NCBI RefSeq assembly: GCF_963678225.1
Contig: NZ_OY782764.1
Span: forward strand, 2,795,001-2,859,000
Source of the DNA: an uncultured Cohaesibacter sp.
GTDB taxonomy: Bacteria > Pseudomonadota > Alphaproteobacteria > Rhizobiales > Cohaesibacteraceae
Length of the DNA stretch: 64,000 nucleotides
Direction of reading: 5' to 3'
Of this stretch, positions 25,901 through 34,317 are shown one piece after another (the stretch's first letter is position 1; the number at the start of each line of letters is the position of its first letter). A program made the translations under genes and the position numbers. Below the pieces are notes generated by a model that was given only the letters and a program-made list of their open reading frames with translations, was not told the DNA's origin and ran no database searches.

Positions 25901-26706
25901 TGTTCCCAACAGTCAAAAAAGCCTTTGGCATTCTTGTCATGTTGTTTCTGATTGCGCCACTGGCAGCCATTTTGCCTCTGGCCTTCACCTCCAGTGCGCT
26001 GCTCACTTATCCGGTGCCAGAGTGGTCCATGCGCTGGTTGACCGAGCTGGTGACTGAGCCGGTCTGGCGCCGCTCCATCGCCAACAGTCTGATCATCGGT
26101 GGCGGAACGACAGTGCTCGCGACCACCCTTGGCACGTTGGCCGCTCTGGGGCTGCGGCGTTATTCCTCGCTGTTCGCCGGAGTGCTCAAGACCTTCTTCT
26201 TGCTGCCGATGGTGGTGCCTGCCGTGGTGCTTGGTGTGGGCATGCAGGTCTTCTTCGTCCATGTGGGCATCGCCAACTCCTATCTGGGTGTGATCGTGGC
26301 GCATACAGTGATCGCCATGCCGTTCGTGTATGTCAGCGTGTCAGGCTCGTTGGCGGGTATCGACCCTCGTGTCGAGTTGGCCGCCGCCAGTCTTGGAGCG
26401 TCGCCCTCCACGGTGCTGCGCACGACGACCTTGCCGCTCAGCCTGTCCGGTATCCTGTCTGGTGCTGTGATGGCCTTTGCGACATCGCTCGATGAGGTGA
26501 TCCTGACGCTCTTCATCGCAGGGCCTCATCAGCGCACACTGGCCAGACAGATGTTCTCCACCATTCGTGAGAATGTGTCTCCGGCCATTGCGGCTGCGGC
26601 CTTTGTCTTCATTGTCGGCACCATTCTTGTTGCCTGCCTGATCATGCTGGTGCGTATGCGCACCGGTGGCACCATGCAGAAGACTGTTGGGCCTGGCATC
26701 TCATAA
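25900..26706 (+). CDS. ABC transporter permease (PotC/PotI-like)
   Basis: The 268-residue membrane protein has six hydrophobic segments and the EAA loop ELAAASLGASPSTVLRTTTLPLSLSG. FATSLDEVILTLFIAGPHQRTLARQMF is the strongly conserved C-terminal segment of PotC-type permeases. It is the last gene of the transporter operon, starting at TAATG with the preceding permease. A hairpin with a T tract follows. Confidence 0.93.
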   Translation: MFPTVKKAFGILVMLFLIAPLAAILPLAFTSSALLTYPVPEWSMRWLTELVTEPVWRRSIANSLIIGGGTTVLATTLGTLAALGLRRYSSLFAGVLKTFFLLPMVVPAVVLGVGMQVFFVHVGIANSYLGVIVAHTVIAMPFVYVSVSGSLAGIDPRVELAAASLGASPSTVLRTTTLPLSLSGILSGAVMAFATSLDEVILTLFIAGPHQRTLARQMFSTIRENVSPAIAAAAFVFIVGTILVACLIMLVRMRTGGTMQKTVGPGIS

Positions 26707-26712
26707 GGGTCT

Positions 26713-26759
26713 GTGGCGCCTCGGGGGCATGCCTCCGGTGTGCCACGCCCATTCTTTTT
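26713..26759 (+). terminator. Probable terminator of the ABC transporter operon
   Basis: GTGGC (26713-26717) pairs with GCCAC (26742-26746), enclosing an inner 6-bp stem (26722-26727 with 26732-26737) around a CATG loop. ATTCTTTTT follows a few bases later. The internal loop makes it imperfect. Confidence 0.5.
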
Positions 26760-26878
26760 CGTGGTGAAAATCAACAAGGGCAGAAGCCAAATCGGTGCGC
26801 ATGAAGCATCCGGCTCCTGCTTGAGGGAAGTCTGCCTTGGCTGGTCGCAGACCGGAGAGGGCGCAGTGACAATTGTGT

Positions 26879-26920
26879 TTGATTAGGATGATGCATCAAG
26901 ATATAAATAAGATGCATCAT
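26879..26920 (+). promoter_or_regulatory. GntR-type operator and promoter of the GntR/kinase/lyase operon
   Basis: ATGATGCATC (26888-26897) and GATGCATCAT (26911-26920) form a 10-bp inverted repeat, with ATGCAT cores 21 bp apart. A promoter TTGATT (26879-26884), a 17-bp spacer and TATAAA (26902-26907) lie within it, so the half-sites flank the -10 just as at 20763-20801. This predicts autoregulation by the GntR protein encoded next. Confidence 0.75.
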
Positions 26921-27009
26921 ATATGGAGAGTGCCTTCATTCACGGCGTGGATCGCCAACGGAGTGATCTCCATACTACGGGAAACACTGTAACTGGATAG
27001 AGTTTGAAC

Positions 27010-27672
27010 ATGCAATCGCAACAAGAAGGCAAAAAGCTCTCTGATATGGTCTATGACAGGCTGTGCGAGGCTCTGCTCAAAGGGCACTATCTTCCGGGCA
27101 AGCGCTTGAAGATCCGGGAACTGGCTGAAGAGATGCAGACCAGCGTGACGCCAGTGCGCGATGCCATTTTGCGTTTGCACTATGACGAGGCGGTAATCTA
27201 CAACTCGCCGCGCTCTATCCATGTCACCTCTCTCAGCCGCGCGCGCTATGAGGAAATCCGCAAAATTCGCCTGCCACTGGAAGTAATGAGCGCCAAGGCG
27301 GCTGCGCAATATGCCACCCTGTCCGATGTCAGCGCGCTTGAAAGCCTGATCGCGGAGAATGAAGAAGCCATGGCCGAAGGCGATGGCGTTCGCGGCGCGG
27401 CTCTCAATCAGCAATTTCATTTCAAGTTGGTCGAAATGTCAGCCATGCCGGTGCTCTATGGAGTATTGCGCCGTCTTTGGCTGCAAACCAGTCCATTGAT
27501 TGCTCATGGCTATCTTGAAGCCGGGCGGGCGATGATCGATCATCATTACGAGGTTCTCGAAGCGGTGCGCAACAAGGATGTCGAGGCCGTCGCCATTGCT
27601 GTTGAGCGCGATCTGACTTTGGGAGGCGCGCCGTTGGTACGCATGCTCGACAAGGTGTCGGACGGCACTTGA
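27010..27672 (+). CDS. GntR-family transcriptional regulator, FCD domain
   Basis: The 220-residue regulator starts at ATG 27010 (a TTG two codons earlier is possible). Its winged helix spans about 10-75 (YDRLCEALLKGHYLPGKRLK, ELAEEMQTSVTPVRDAILRLH) and an FCD helical domain follows, with NQQFHFKLVEMS and HGYLEAGRAMIDHHYEVLEA carrying likely metal-binding histidines. The ATGCAT operator sits 90 bp upstream, and the same operator precedes the ABC operon. It is therefore the probable regulator of both operons, most likely a repressor released by the transported compound or a breakdown product. Confidence 0.9.
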   Translation: MQSQQEGKKLSDMVYDRLCEALLKGHYLPGKRLKIRELAEEMQTSVTPVRDAILRLHYDEAVIYNSPRSIHVTSLSRARYEEIRKIRLPLEVMSAKAAAQYATLSDVSALESLIAENEEAMAEGDGVRGAALNQQFHFKLVEMSAMPVLYGVLRRLWLQTSPLIAHGYLEAGRAMIDHHYEVLEAVRNKDVEAVAIAVERDLTLGGAPLVRMLDKVSDGT

Positions 27673-27815
27673 TTAAAAGGCGTGCATCGGGGTGAGAGTT
27701 CTACCACTCGAACCCGTTTCAATCCCAACAATTCACCCTTAGGGGCAACCCTACACCTGATGGCCATCATCACAGCGCTCTTTATAAAGACACAATAATT
27801 GGAGGAGACCGGCCA

Positions 27816-28871
27816 ATGACCACAGTAGACCCAGATATCGGATCGCTTCTGACGACGCCTCCACCCGCGATTTCACAGCAGGAGGCGTGCGCGATTGCCA
27901 AAACGACCTTCGGTCTCACCGGTAGTCTCAAGCAGTTGACCTCTGAGCGTGATGTTAATTTCTTGCTCCGCGCGGATGACGGCAAAGGCTATGTGCTCAA
28001 ATTCACCAACGAGATGGAGCCGGAAGAGCAAACCGATTTCCAGACCAAGGCTCTGCTACATCTGGAAAAAACGGCACCATCCCTGCGCGTGCCACGGGCC
28101 GTACCGACGCTTTCGGGAGAGCTGTGGCTGGAGCTGGAAAACGGCTCCCGCGCGCGGCTCCTAAGCTATGTTGAAGGAAGCCTCAGCTCGACGCTTCCCA
28201 AATCGCCAACTCTGGCCGATGCGGTCGCTACTGCGGGGGCCAAACTGGTCAATGCCCTGGAAGGGTTCGAGCATCCTGCTGCCAATCACTATCTGATCTG
28301 GGATATCAAGAATGCCGGAACCCTGCGCTCCATGCTGCCCCTGATCGAGGATAGCGAACAGCGGGGACTGGTCGAAAGGGTGATTGATGGATTTGATGAA
28401 AGAATAGCACCACGCCTTGATGACTTGCCATGGCAGGTCATTCACGGTGATCTCAATCCGCAAAATCTGGTGACCGAAGATGAGACTGATCTGGAAATCG
28501 GCGTGCTGGATTTTGGTGACATGGTGCGTTCGCCGCGCATTTGCGAACTGGCGATCGCAGCGGGCTATCAGCTAGACTTTTCCGATGTCGAGGCATCCAT
28601 CGTGCAGTTCCTTGCCTGCTGGCACAGCATTTGTCCGCTGACCCGTGCCGAGGTTGAGCTGTCTGCCGATTTCATTGCTGCCCGTTTTGCTACCATCATC
28701 ACGGTCGCCAACTGGCGTGCTCAACGCTATCCGGAAAACAGGGCCTATATCACCCGCAATCTGGCGTTGGCTTCCAATGGGATCAGGCATCTGACCAATC
28801 TGGATACCAAAGGGCTCTATGAGGTTCTGGCTGATAGAGCCGAGGCCAAACTGCATAAGGAGATTTCATGA
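27816..28871 (+). CDS. APH-family small-molecule kinase (hydroxylysine/choline kinase-like)
   Basis: The 351-residue protein has the aminoglycoside phosphotransferase/choline kinase fold. The Brenner-type catalytic loop is HGDLNPQNLV (H210, D212, N217) and the metal-binding motif is LDFGDM (D232). A glycine-poor nucleotide loop lies around DVNFLLRADDGKGYVLKFTN. Its partner is the next gene, an AGXT2L-like class III PLP enzyme overlapping it by 4 nt. In animals, hydroxylysine kinase and phospho-lyases form such a pair, and related bacterial enzymes are adjacent or fused. It therefore probably phosphorylates the hydroxyl of an amino alcohol for later elimination. Antibiotic inactivation is unlikely in this context. 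GGAGGAGA precedes the ATG. Confidence 0.82.
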   Translation: MTTVDPDIGSLLTTPPPAISQQEACAIAKTTFGLTGSLKQLTSERDVNFLLRADDGKGYVLKFTNEMEPEEQTDFQTKALLHLEKTAPSLRVPRAVPTLSGELWLELENGSRARLLSYVEGSLSSTLPKSPTLADAVATAGAKLVNALEGFEHPAANHYLIWDIKNAGTLRSMLPLIEDSEQRGLVERVIDGFDERIAPRLDDLPWQVIHGDLNPQNLVTEDETDLEIGVLDFGDMVRSPRICELAIAAGYQLDFSDVEASIVQFLACWHSICPLTRAEVELSADFIAARFATIITVANWRAQRYPENRAYITRNLALASNGIRHLTNLDTKGLYEVLADRAEAKLHKEIS

Positions 28872-30175
28872 TGTCGCAAGACCAGTCCATGGCAAATGCC
28901 TTCGTGCCGGGGCAGGCGATCCTGTCTGCGGGCGATGAAGCTCTTTTGCAACGCCGCACCGACACGCTTGGGCCTGCCTATCGCCTATTCTATGAAGAGC
29001 CCTTCCATCCGGTGCGAGGGGAAGGGGTGTGGCTCTATGATGAAGATGGTACGGCCTATCTTGACGCCTACAACAATGTTGCCTGTGTGGGCCATTGCCA
29101 TCCGCGCGTGGTGGAAGCCATGGCTCGACAGGCCTCTATGCTGACCACCCACACACGCTATTTGCAGAATAATATTGTCGATTTTGCAGAAGATTTTCTG
29201 GCGAGTTTTCCCGATCCCCTGTCTCACATCATGTTTACCTGCACAGGCTCGGAAGCCAACGATCTGGCGCTGCGCATTGCTCGCGTAAAAACCGGCGGTA
29301 CCGGCGTCATCGTGACGGAGAATGCCTATCACGGCGTTACCATCGCCTTGGCTGCCATGTCGCCTTCTCTGGGAGCTGGAGCGCCCAAGGATGACAATGT
29401 CTTCACCATTCCTGCTCCGACCGGACAGCATGGCGAGCAGGAAGGCGAGGTCATGCGTGCTAACGTGGAAAAGGCACTCGCCGCCATGGCGGAACGAGGC
29501 ATCAAACCCGCAGCTCTCTATGTCGACACCATCTTTTCTTCCGATGGCATTTTCAGTCATCCCAAAGGGTTTCTCAAACCCGCGGTTGACGCCTTTCGTG
29601 CAGCCGGTGGGCTGTTTGTCGCCGACGAGGTGCAGCCCGGCTTTGCTCGCACAGGCGAGGAGATGTGGGGCTTCCTGAGACATGGATTAGTGCCGGATAT
29701 GGTCTCCATGGGCAAGCCGATGGGCAATGGCTATCCTGTTGCTGCATTGGTCGTGCAGCCTGATGTCGTGGCCGAGTTCGGTGAACGCACCCGCTACTTC
29801 AATACCTTTGGCGGCAACACAACGGCCATCGCCACAGCGCAGGCCGTTTGGGATATCATTCACGATGAGAGCCTGCAGAAAAAGACGCTTGAAACCGGCA
29901 ATGCCTTTCGTACCGAGTTGGAGATCCTTGCCAGAGAAGGGGATGTCATCTGCGATATCCGCGGTAGTGGCTTGTTTATCGGTGTACAGATTGCCGGAGA
30001 TGATCCAAGGGGGCGGACTGCCCGCCTCGTCAATGCACTGAAGAAAAAGCATATTCTCATCAGTGCGTCTGGCCCGGGCGGTGATGTTCTCAAAATCCGC
30101 CCGCCGCTGGCCTTTGGCTCCGATGCGCTGGACTTCTTCATGAGCGGGCTACGAGAGGCCATCAAGGACATCTAG
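28868..30175 (+). CDS. Class III PLP enzyme resembling AGXT2L-type phospho-lyases
   Basis: The 435-residue protein has a class III aminotransferase fold with PLP lysine K283 (MVSMGKPMGNGYPV). The segments YNNVACVGHCHPRVVEAM, THTRYLQNNIVDFAE and CTGSEANDLALRIAR closely match the ethanolamine-phosphate and 5-phosphohydroxylysine phospho-lyase branch (NTRYLHDNIVDYA-like) rather than ordinary omega-transaminases. Such enzymes eliminate ammonia and phosphate from an O-phosphorylated amino alcohol to give an aldehyde. Overlap with the kinase gene supports this. An alternative is a plain transaminase. The next gene, an SDR, could reduce or oxidise the aldehyde. Confidence 0.82.
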   Translation: MMSQDQSMANAFVPGQAILSAGDEALLQRRTDTLGPAYRLFYEEPFHPVRGEGVWLYDEDGTAYLDAYNNVACVGHCHPRVVEAMARQASMLTTHTRYLQNNIVDFAEDFLASFPDPLSHIMFTCTGSEANDLALRIARVKTGGTGVIVTENAYHGVTIALAAMSPSLGAGAPKDDNVFTIPAPTGQHGEQEGEVMRANVEKALAAMAERGIKPAALYVDTIFSSDGIFSHPKGFLKPAVDAFRAAGGLFVADEVQPGFARTGEEMWGFLRHGLVPDMVSMGKPMGNGYPVAALVVQPDVVAEFGERTRYFNTFGGNTTAIATAQAVWDIIHDESLQKKTLETGNAFRTELEILAREGDVICDIRGSGLFIGVQIAGDDPRGRTARLVNALKKKHILISASGPGGDVLKIRPPLAFGSDALDFFMSGLREAIKDI

Positions 30176-30259
30176 CCCGAGGGGCGGGCGACTGGCCCGT
30201 TTCCGTTTCAATTAAACGATAATGCACAAGTGCGCAGCTTCCATTGGAAAGAACCGGAT

Positions 30260-31006
30260 ATGAGTTCGAACGAGAGAAAAACCCTTTTGATTACCGGTGC
30301 CAGCCGCGGCATCGGTCACGCCACCGTAAAGCGCTTCTCTGATGCTGGGTGGCGGGTGCTCAGTTGTTCCCGACAGCCCTTTGATGAAAAATGTCCCTGG
30401 CCGATGGGCAAGGAAAACCATATTCAGGTGGACCTCAGCGATCTGGCAAGCATCGGCAGGGCAATCGGCGTCGTCAAGGAACGCCTGAAATCGGAAGGCG
30501 GCAGGCTACATGCGCTGATCAACAATGCGGCCATCAGCCCCAAGGACGAAAACGGCCAGCGGCTTGATAGTCTGCGAACCCCTCCGCATTTGTGGCACAC
30601 CGTTTTCACGGTCAACTTTGTTGCGCCCATTATGCTGGCCAATGGCCTGATTGAAGAGCTACGGGCAGCAAAGGGGTCTATCGTCAATGTTACGTCCATT
30701 GCAGGCATGCGCGTTCATCCCTTTGCCGGTACGGCCTACGCCACGTCAAAGGCGGCACTGTCCACATTGACACGCGAAATGGCCGCTGATTTTGGCCCGC
30801 ACGGTATTCGGGTAAACGCCATCGCACCTGGAGAAATCGACACCTCGATCCTGTCGCCGGGGACCGAGAAGATTGTCGAGACCATTCCGCTGCGACGTCT
30901 GGGGGAGCCTTCCGAGGTGGCCGAAACCGTCTTCTATCTATGCTCGGACGCCAGTTCCTATGTTTCAGGCACGGAAATTCACGTCAATGGCGGCCAGCAT
31001 GTCTGA
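30260..31006 (+). CDS. Short-chain dehydrogenase/reductase (SDR)
   Basis: The 248-residue protein has the classical SDR Rossmann motif TGASRGIG (12-19), NNAA (88-91) and the catalytic set N119, S146, Y160 (TAYATSKAAL) and K164. IRVNAIAPGEIDTSIL and a SYVSGTEIHVNGGQHV C-terminus are typical. The ATG at 30260 fits the family N-terminus; a GTG 30 nt earlier would add ten unrelated residues. It sits 84 bp after the phospho-lyase gene and probably converts the aldehyde or an alcohol in that pathway with NAD(P)(H). Confidence 0.9.
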   Translation: MSSNERKTLLITGASRGIGHATVKRFSDAGWRVLSCSRQPFDEKCPWPMGKENHIQVDLSDLASIGRAIGVVKERLKSEGGRLHALINNAAISPKDENGQRLDSLRTPPHLWHTVFTVNFVAPIMLANGLIEELRAAKGSIVNVTSIAGMRVHPFAGTAYATSKAALSTLTREMAADFGPHGIRVNAIAPGEIDTSILSPGTEKIVETIPLRRLGEPSEVAETVFYLCSDASSYVSGTEIHVNGGQHV

Positions 31007-31403
31007 ATGAGCCATCCCTGATGTGCTGAATATGTGCCTCTGCTCTCGCCACATGTTGTGAGGGTGGGGCACGGCTCTTTTCCCGCCGTTAAACAGGGGA
31101 AGGAACTGGGCCATGACTGGAGAAGGTTATCTTTTTCGGTTATCGTTGACCAGATCCTCCCGGATCCAGTCTTATCTTCCTGATCGGAGTGTTCTCCTGC
31201 CTCATCGGGGTGAGCCTTGAGACCATGCGTCTTGAGCCCAGTCAGGTTGGCCTGCGCACAGGCAAACCGCATTCTTCCCGCCATGACGAACACTGCTTCG
31301 CCACGATGCCCGAAGGGAGCAGGACAGCACTCTGCATGGAAGATGAATTGCAAGGGACGCGGCGATCGCGCCGCTCAAGATGCGCCCAAAAGAGAGTATT
31401 GTG
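31007..31403. other. Intergenic region upstream of the L-2-hydroxyacid dehydrogenase gene
   Basis: This 397-bp gap has no convincing gene, terminator or operator, and no copy of the ATGCAT operator. The dehydrogenase ribosome-binding site (AGAGAG, 31391-31396) is at its end. Confidence 0.4.
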
Positions 31404-32393
31404 ATGAATAAGAATAAACTGGTTGTTGTCGGCGTAGGCCATGTTGGCTCTTATGTGCTGGCAGATGCTATGAAGACGGGCCTGTTCGCTGAAATCGGCG
31501 TAATCGATATTTTGGAAAATGTCGCCTATGGCGAAGCGCTAGATCAGGCACAGGCAACGGCCCTGACCTATATGAACAATGTGGATGTCAAGGCTGGTGG
31601 CTATGAACAATGCGCCGACGCCGATGTGATCGTCGTGGCTGCGGGTCCGAGCGTCATTCCCGATCCGGATAACCCCAAGGCCGAACCCGACCGCACGCTG
31701 CTGACCAAGACCAACTGTGAAGTCATTCGCGAGGTCATGACGGGTATTACCAAATACACCAAGGACGCCATCGTCATCCTGATCACCAATCCGCTCGACA
31801 CCATGGTGTATATTGCGGAAAATGAATTCGGATATCCCAAGGGCCGCGTTTTCGGAACCGGCACAATGCTGGATTCAGCCCGCTTGCGCAAGCTGATCGC
31901 CGACACCTATCAGGTCGATCCCAAGTCGATTTCCGGCTATATGATGGGTGAACATGGCAGCACGGCTTTTCCTGTGCTTAGTCATGTGACCGTGGGCGGC
32001 ATTCCGTTTGATGCCGTTGATGAGTATCTGGCGCCCACCAGCAATATTCAAGATCCGGATGTCGTTAAGACAAGCATTGTCTCTGCCGCCTATGAAGTGC
32101 TCAACGGCAAGGGCTGGACCAATGCTGGTGTTGCCCAATCTGCCATCACGATGGCAAAGGCCGTTTTGCTGGATGAGCGCAGCATCTATCCCGCTTCAAC
32201 CACGTTGCGCGGTCAATATGGTCATGATGGCGACGTGGCCCTCAGCATGCCATGCGTCATCGGCCGGGAAGGGATCATCAAGCAATTGCCCGTTGATCTG
32301 AATGAATGGGAAAAGCAAAAGCTGCAGGAAACGATCGCTTTCATTCAGTCCACTATGGTGGATGCCAAAACGGGGCCGGACAAAGCAAAATAA
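31404..32393 (+). CDS. L-lactate/L-2-hydroxyisocaproate dehydrogenase family protein
   Basis: ATG 31404 was chosen for its AGAGAG 7 nt upstream; an ATG 24 nt earlier is also in frame. The 329-residue protein has the NAD motif GVGHVG (10-15) with an Asp (VIDI) favouring NAD over NADP, ITNPLDTMVY, GTGTMLDSARLR and the catalytic histidine H184 in GEHG. The substrate-specificity loop (AAGPSVIPDPDNPKAEPDR) is unlike classical lactate (AAGxxQKPGE) and malate dehydrogenases, being longer and proline-rich. It therefore probably acts on a bulkier L-2-hydroxy acid. It could finish the pathway encoded upstream but lacks the shared operator. Confidence 0.85.
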   Translation: MNKNKLVVVGVGHVGSYVLADAMKTGLFAEIGVIDILENVAYGEALDQAQATALTYMNNVDVKAGGYEQCADADVIVVAAGPSVIPDPDNPKAEPDRTLLTKTNCEVIREVMTGITKYTKDAIVILITNPLDTMVYIAENEFGYPKGRVFGTGTMLDSARLRKLIADTYQVDPKSISGYMMGEHGSTAFPVLSHVTVGGIPFDAVDEYLAPTSNIQDPDVVKTSIVSAAYEVLNGKGWTNAGVAQSAITMAKAVLLDERSIYPASTTLRGQYGHDGDVALSMPCVIGREGIIKQLPVDLNEWEKQKLQETIAFIQSTMVDAKTGPDKAK

Positions 32394-32525
32394 TCTGACA
32401 GATTTTTGAAAGAAAAGCGAATAGCGGACGGGGCGCCCGTCCGTCATCCCCGCTCTATCAACGGCCGGTTGGGCTTGCTGAGTGGCAAGCGTAAAGATGC
32501 TTCAATGTCAGGAGATGCGCTTGGT

Positions 32526-33137
32526 CTAGCTGCTGGTAGCCTTAGAGGTCATGTCCGTCGTGTGCTCGGCCAACTCCTTGCGCCAACGCCCCGCCTCAAA
32601 GGCTTTGCGCGCCAAATGCGCTTTGCGGCGATGCTGATAGGACCGAGCGGCATGCCGGGTCAGATAATAGAAAATCAATGCCACTGCGATGCCGACAGGC
32701 ACAGCGCCCACGGCCATGATCTTGATCGTTGGGAGAATGGCTGAGAGAGACTGTGACAAGAGCCCATGCTGAAGCGCATGGATCTTGTGATGCATGATCG
32801 GCTGTCCCAAAATCAGACAGCCCGTGGAATAGGTCGCGCTCCAGATAAACGGAAATGTCAAAGGGTTGCCGACCGCAGTGCCAACTGCAGCTGCGAGCAG
32901 GTTTCCACCGATCAAGAAGGCAATGGCCCACGCGATAAGAAAGTGAAATCCCAGAAAAGGAGTGAAAGAGGTGAAAACACCCGCCGCAACCCCGGCCGCG
33001 ATGGCATAAGGGGAGCCTGTCAGGCGCAAGACGCGCTTGATATAGTAGACGCCAGACCGTTTCCAGCTACGACGCGGCCACAGCAATACACGCATACGCT
33101 CGGCAAACTTGGGCTTGTTCTTTCGACCAAAAATCAC
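32526..33137 (-). CDS. DUF2062 membrane protein
   Basis: The 203-residue protein has the DUF2062 pattern: SPYAIAAGVAAGVFTSFTPFLGFHFLIAWAIAF with FTPFLGFH, and VGTAVGNPLTFPFIWSATY. Two or three transmembrane segments lie between basic N- and C-terminal tails. Members occur widely in Proteobacteria and have no settled function; some neighbour lipid or cell-envelope genes. It is divergent from a CDP-alcohol phosphatidyltransferase gene, consistent with an envelope role, but that is weak evidence. Confidence 0.85.
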   Translation of the reverse strand: MIFGRKNKPKFAERMRVLLWPRRSWKRSGVYYIKRVLRLTGSPYAIAAGVAAGVFTSFTPFLGFHFLIAWAIAFLIGGNLLAAAVGTAVGNPLTFPFIWSATYSTGCLILGQPIMHHKIHALQHGLLSQSLSAILPTIKIMAVGAVPVGIAVALIFYYLTRHAARSYQHRRKAHLARKAFEAGRWRKELAEHTTDMTSKATSS

Positions 33138-33566
33138 GGTTTCCAGTCTCTTTCTTCTTTTTGTAAGACCGATGTGCCATCGAGCACCTTGCGCTGGTCC
33201 ACCTTAAGCCAGCTCGCCCGCAACATAGCACATAAAGTCACTATTTTCTTTTAAAGACAAACACTATTTTCCAAGTGTTTCTCACCTCAAAGAAGGGGCA
33301 TCCTTTATCCGAAGATATAAGATGTCTTATTGCTCCTGAAAAGGGCCATTTCGTGGCCGATTTCCTGCGATTTTTTCCAATTAAGGGTTTAGGCCTCTCT
33401 TGGAATTGTTGCAATCTATTTTAAATAGGAGAAAGGCAAATGGTGAATAAATTTGTATCACGGAGATTATTTCTAGCCTAAAGGGCAGCTTAGCGGATAA
33501 TCAGAGTGGATCTTTTGGGCATTTGCTATAAAGAACACGAGAACGATCAAAACCGGGTGTAAGATT
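33138..33566. other. AT-rich intergenic region with divergent promoters
   Basis: This 429-bp gap between DUF2062 and the phosphatidyltransferase gene is AT-rich. I see no RNA gene or clear operator in it. Confidence 0.4.
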
Positions 33567-34160
33567 TTGGACTATTTCAACAAGGGGGAAGCGGAAAAAC
33601 AGGCCGTTTTTGCCGCCAAAAGGGATCTCATATTCCGCCCGCTCGTTCGATTTCTGGCGCGCAAGGGGGTAACGCCCACTGCAATCAGCATGGTTGGCGT
33701 CATGTTCGCGTCCTTTGCTGTGGCCATGCCTGCTGCACTTTGGGAGCTGGCTGCTGGTGGATTTCTACTCTATGTCCTGATGGATGCCGTTGACGGGCCA
33801 TTGGCGCGGCTTACCCGGGCAGACAGTCATGGCGGTTCGCTGGTTGATATCTTTGCCGATCAGTTTGGTGTGGTTCTGGTGGCGTTGGGGGCCATATGGT
33901 GGCTGGATGCCAGTATTCTGGCCAACGTCATGTTTGCCTTCTTCTATAGTCACACGATCTATCTGATGGTGATCTGCAATCTGCTCTCGGTTCCCATGCC
34001 CTATGTGCTGAGGGTGAAATATATCTATTTCATCGTCTATATCTGTTCGCTTTATGCCCAGAGCAATATGCCCATCAACATATTTGCTGTCATTTTTCTG
34101 GCCTACTATCTGGTTTATTTCGTTATGCTTTTCAGGCAGGTGCTCAAGCGCAGGCCTTGA
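33567..34160 (+). CDS. CDP-alcohol phosphatidyltransferase family protein
   Basis: The 197-residue integral membrane protein (TTG start) carries the complete active-site motif DG-x2-AR-x8-G-x3-D-x3-D in DGPLARLTRADSHGGSLVDI followed by FAD. Five to six hydrophobic segments follow the usual layout. It would transfer a phosphatidyl or similar phospho group from a CDP-linked donor to an alcohol. Which phospholipid is made is not clear; the N-terminal soluble part is short and basic. It is followed 158 bp later by a PHP-domain gene on the same strand. Confidence 0.82.
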   Translation: MDYFNKGEAEKQAVFAAKRDLIFRPLVRFLARKGVTPTAISMVGVMFASFAVAMPAALWELAAGGFLLYVLMDAVDGPLARLTRADSHGGSLVDIFADQFGVVLVALGAIWWLDASILANVMFAFFYSHTIYLMVICNLLSVPMPYVLRVKYIYFIVYICSLYAQSNMPINIFAVIFLAYYLVYFVMLFRQVLKRRP

Positions 34161-34317
34161 AACCACGACCCGTGTTTAGGCGATCTTTTGATAAGAAACC
34201 CTGCTGATTAACGCTAATGTGTTAGTCAAAAGACTGGCTTGTAAGCTTGCCTCTTGATACACTTATCAAGGAGATTGGCCAGCATGTGGCCTGCACGGAG
34301 AGGAGAGGCCTTCCCAT

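Larger units (their letters stand above)
26707..27009. other. Intergenic region between the ABC operon and the GntR gene
   Basis: This 303-bp gap contains the transporter terminator at its left end and the second ATGCAT operator-promoter at its right end. Nothing else is recognisable. Confidence 0.5.

Noticed and set aside
24737-25909. 390-codon minus-strand frame opposite the first permease gene
   Set aside because: It is exactly antisense to a conserved permease and its product is low-complexity, rich in Arg, Gln and His, with no domain.
27816-28871. Aminoglycoside resistance gene
   Set aside because: The APH fold is shared by many metabolic kinases, and the overlap with a PLP enzyme inside a catabolic operon argues for metabolism.
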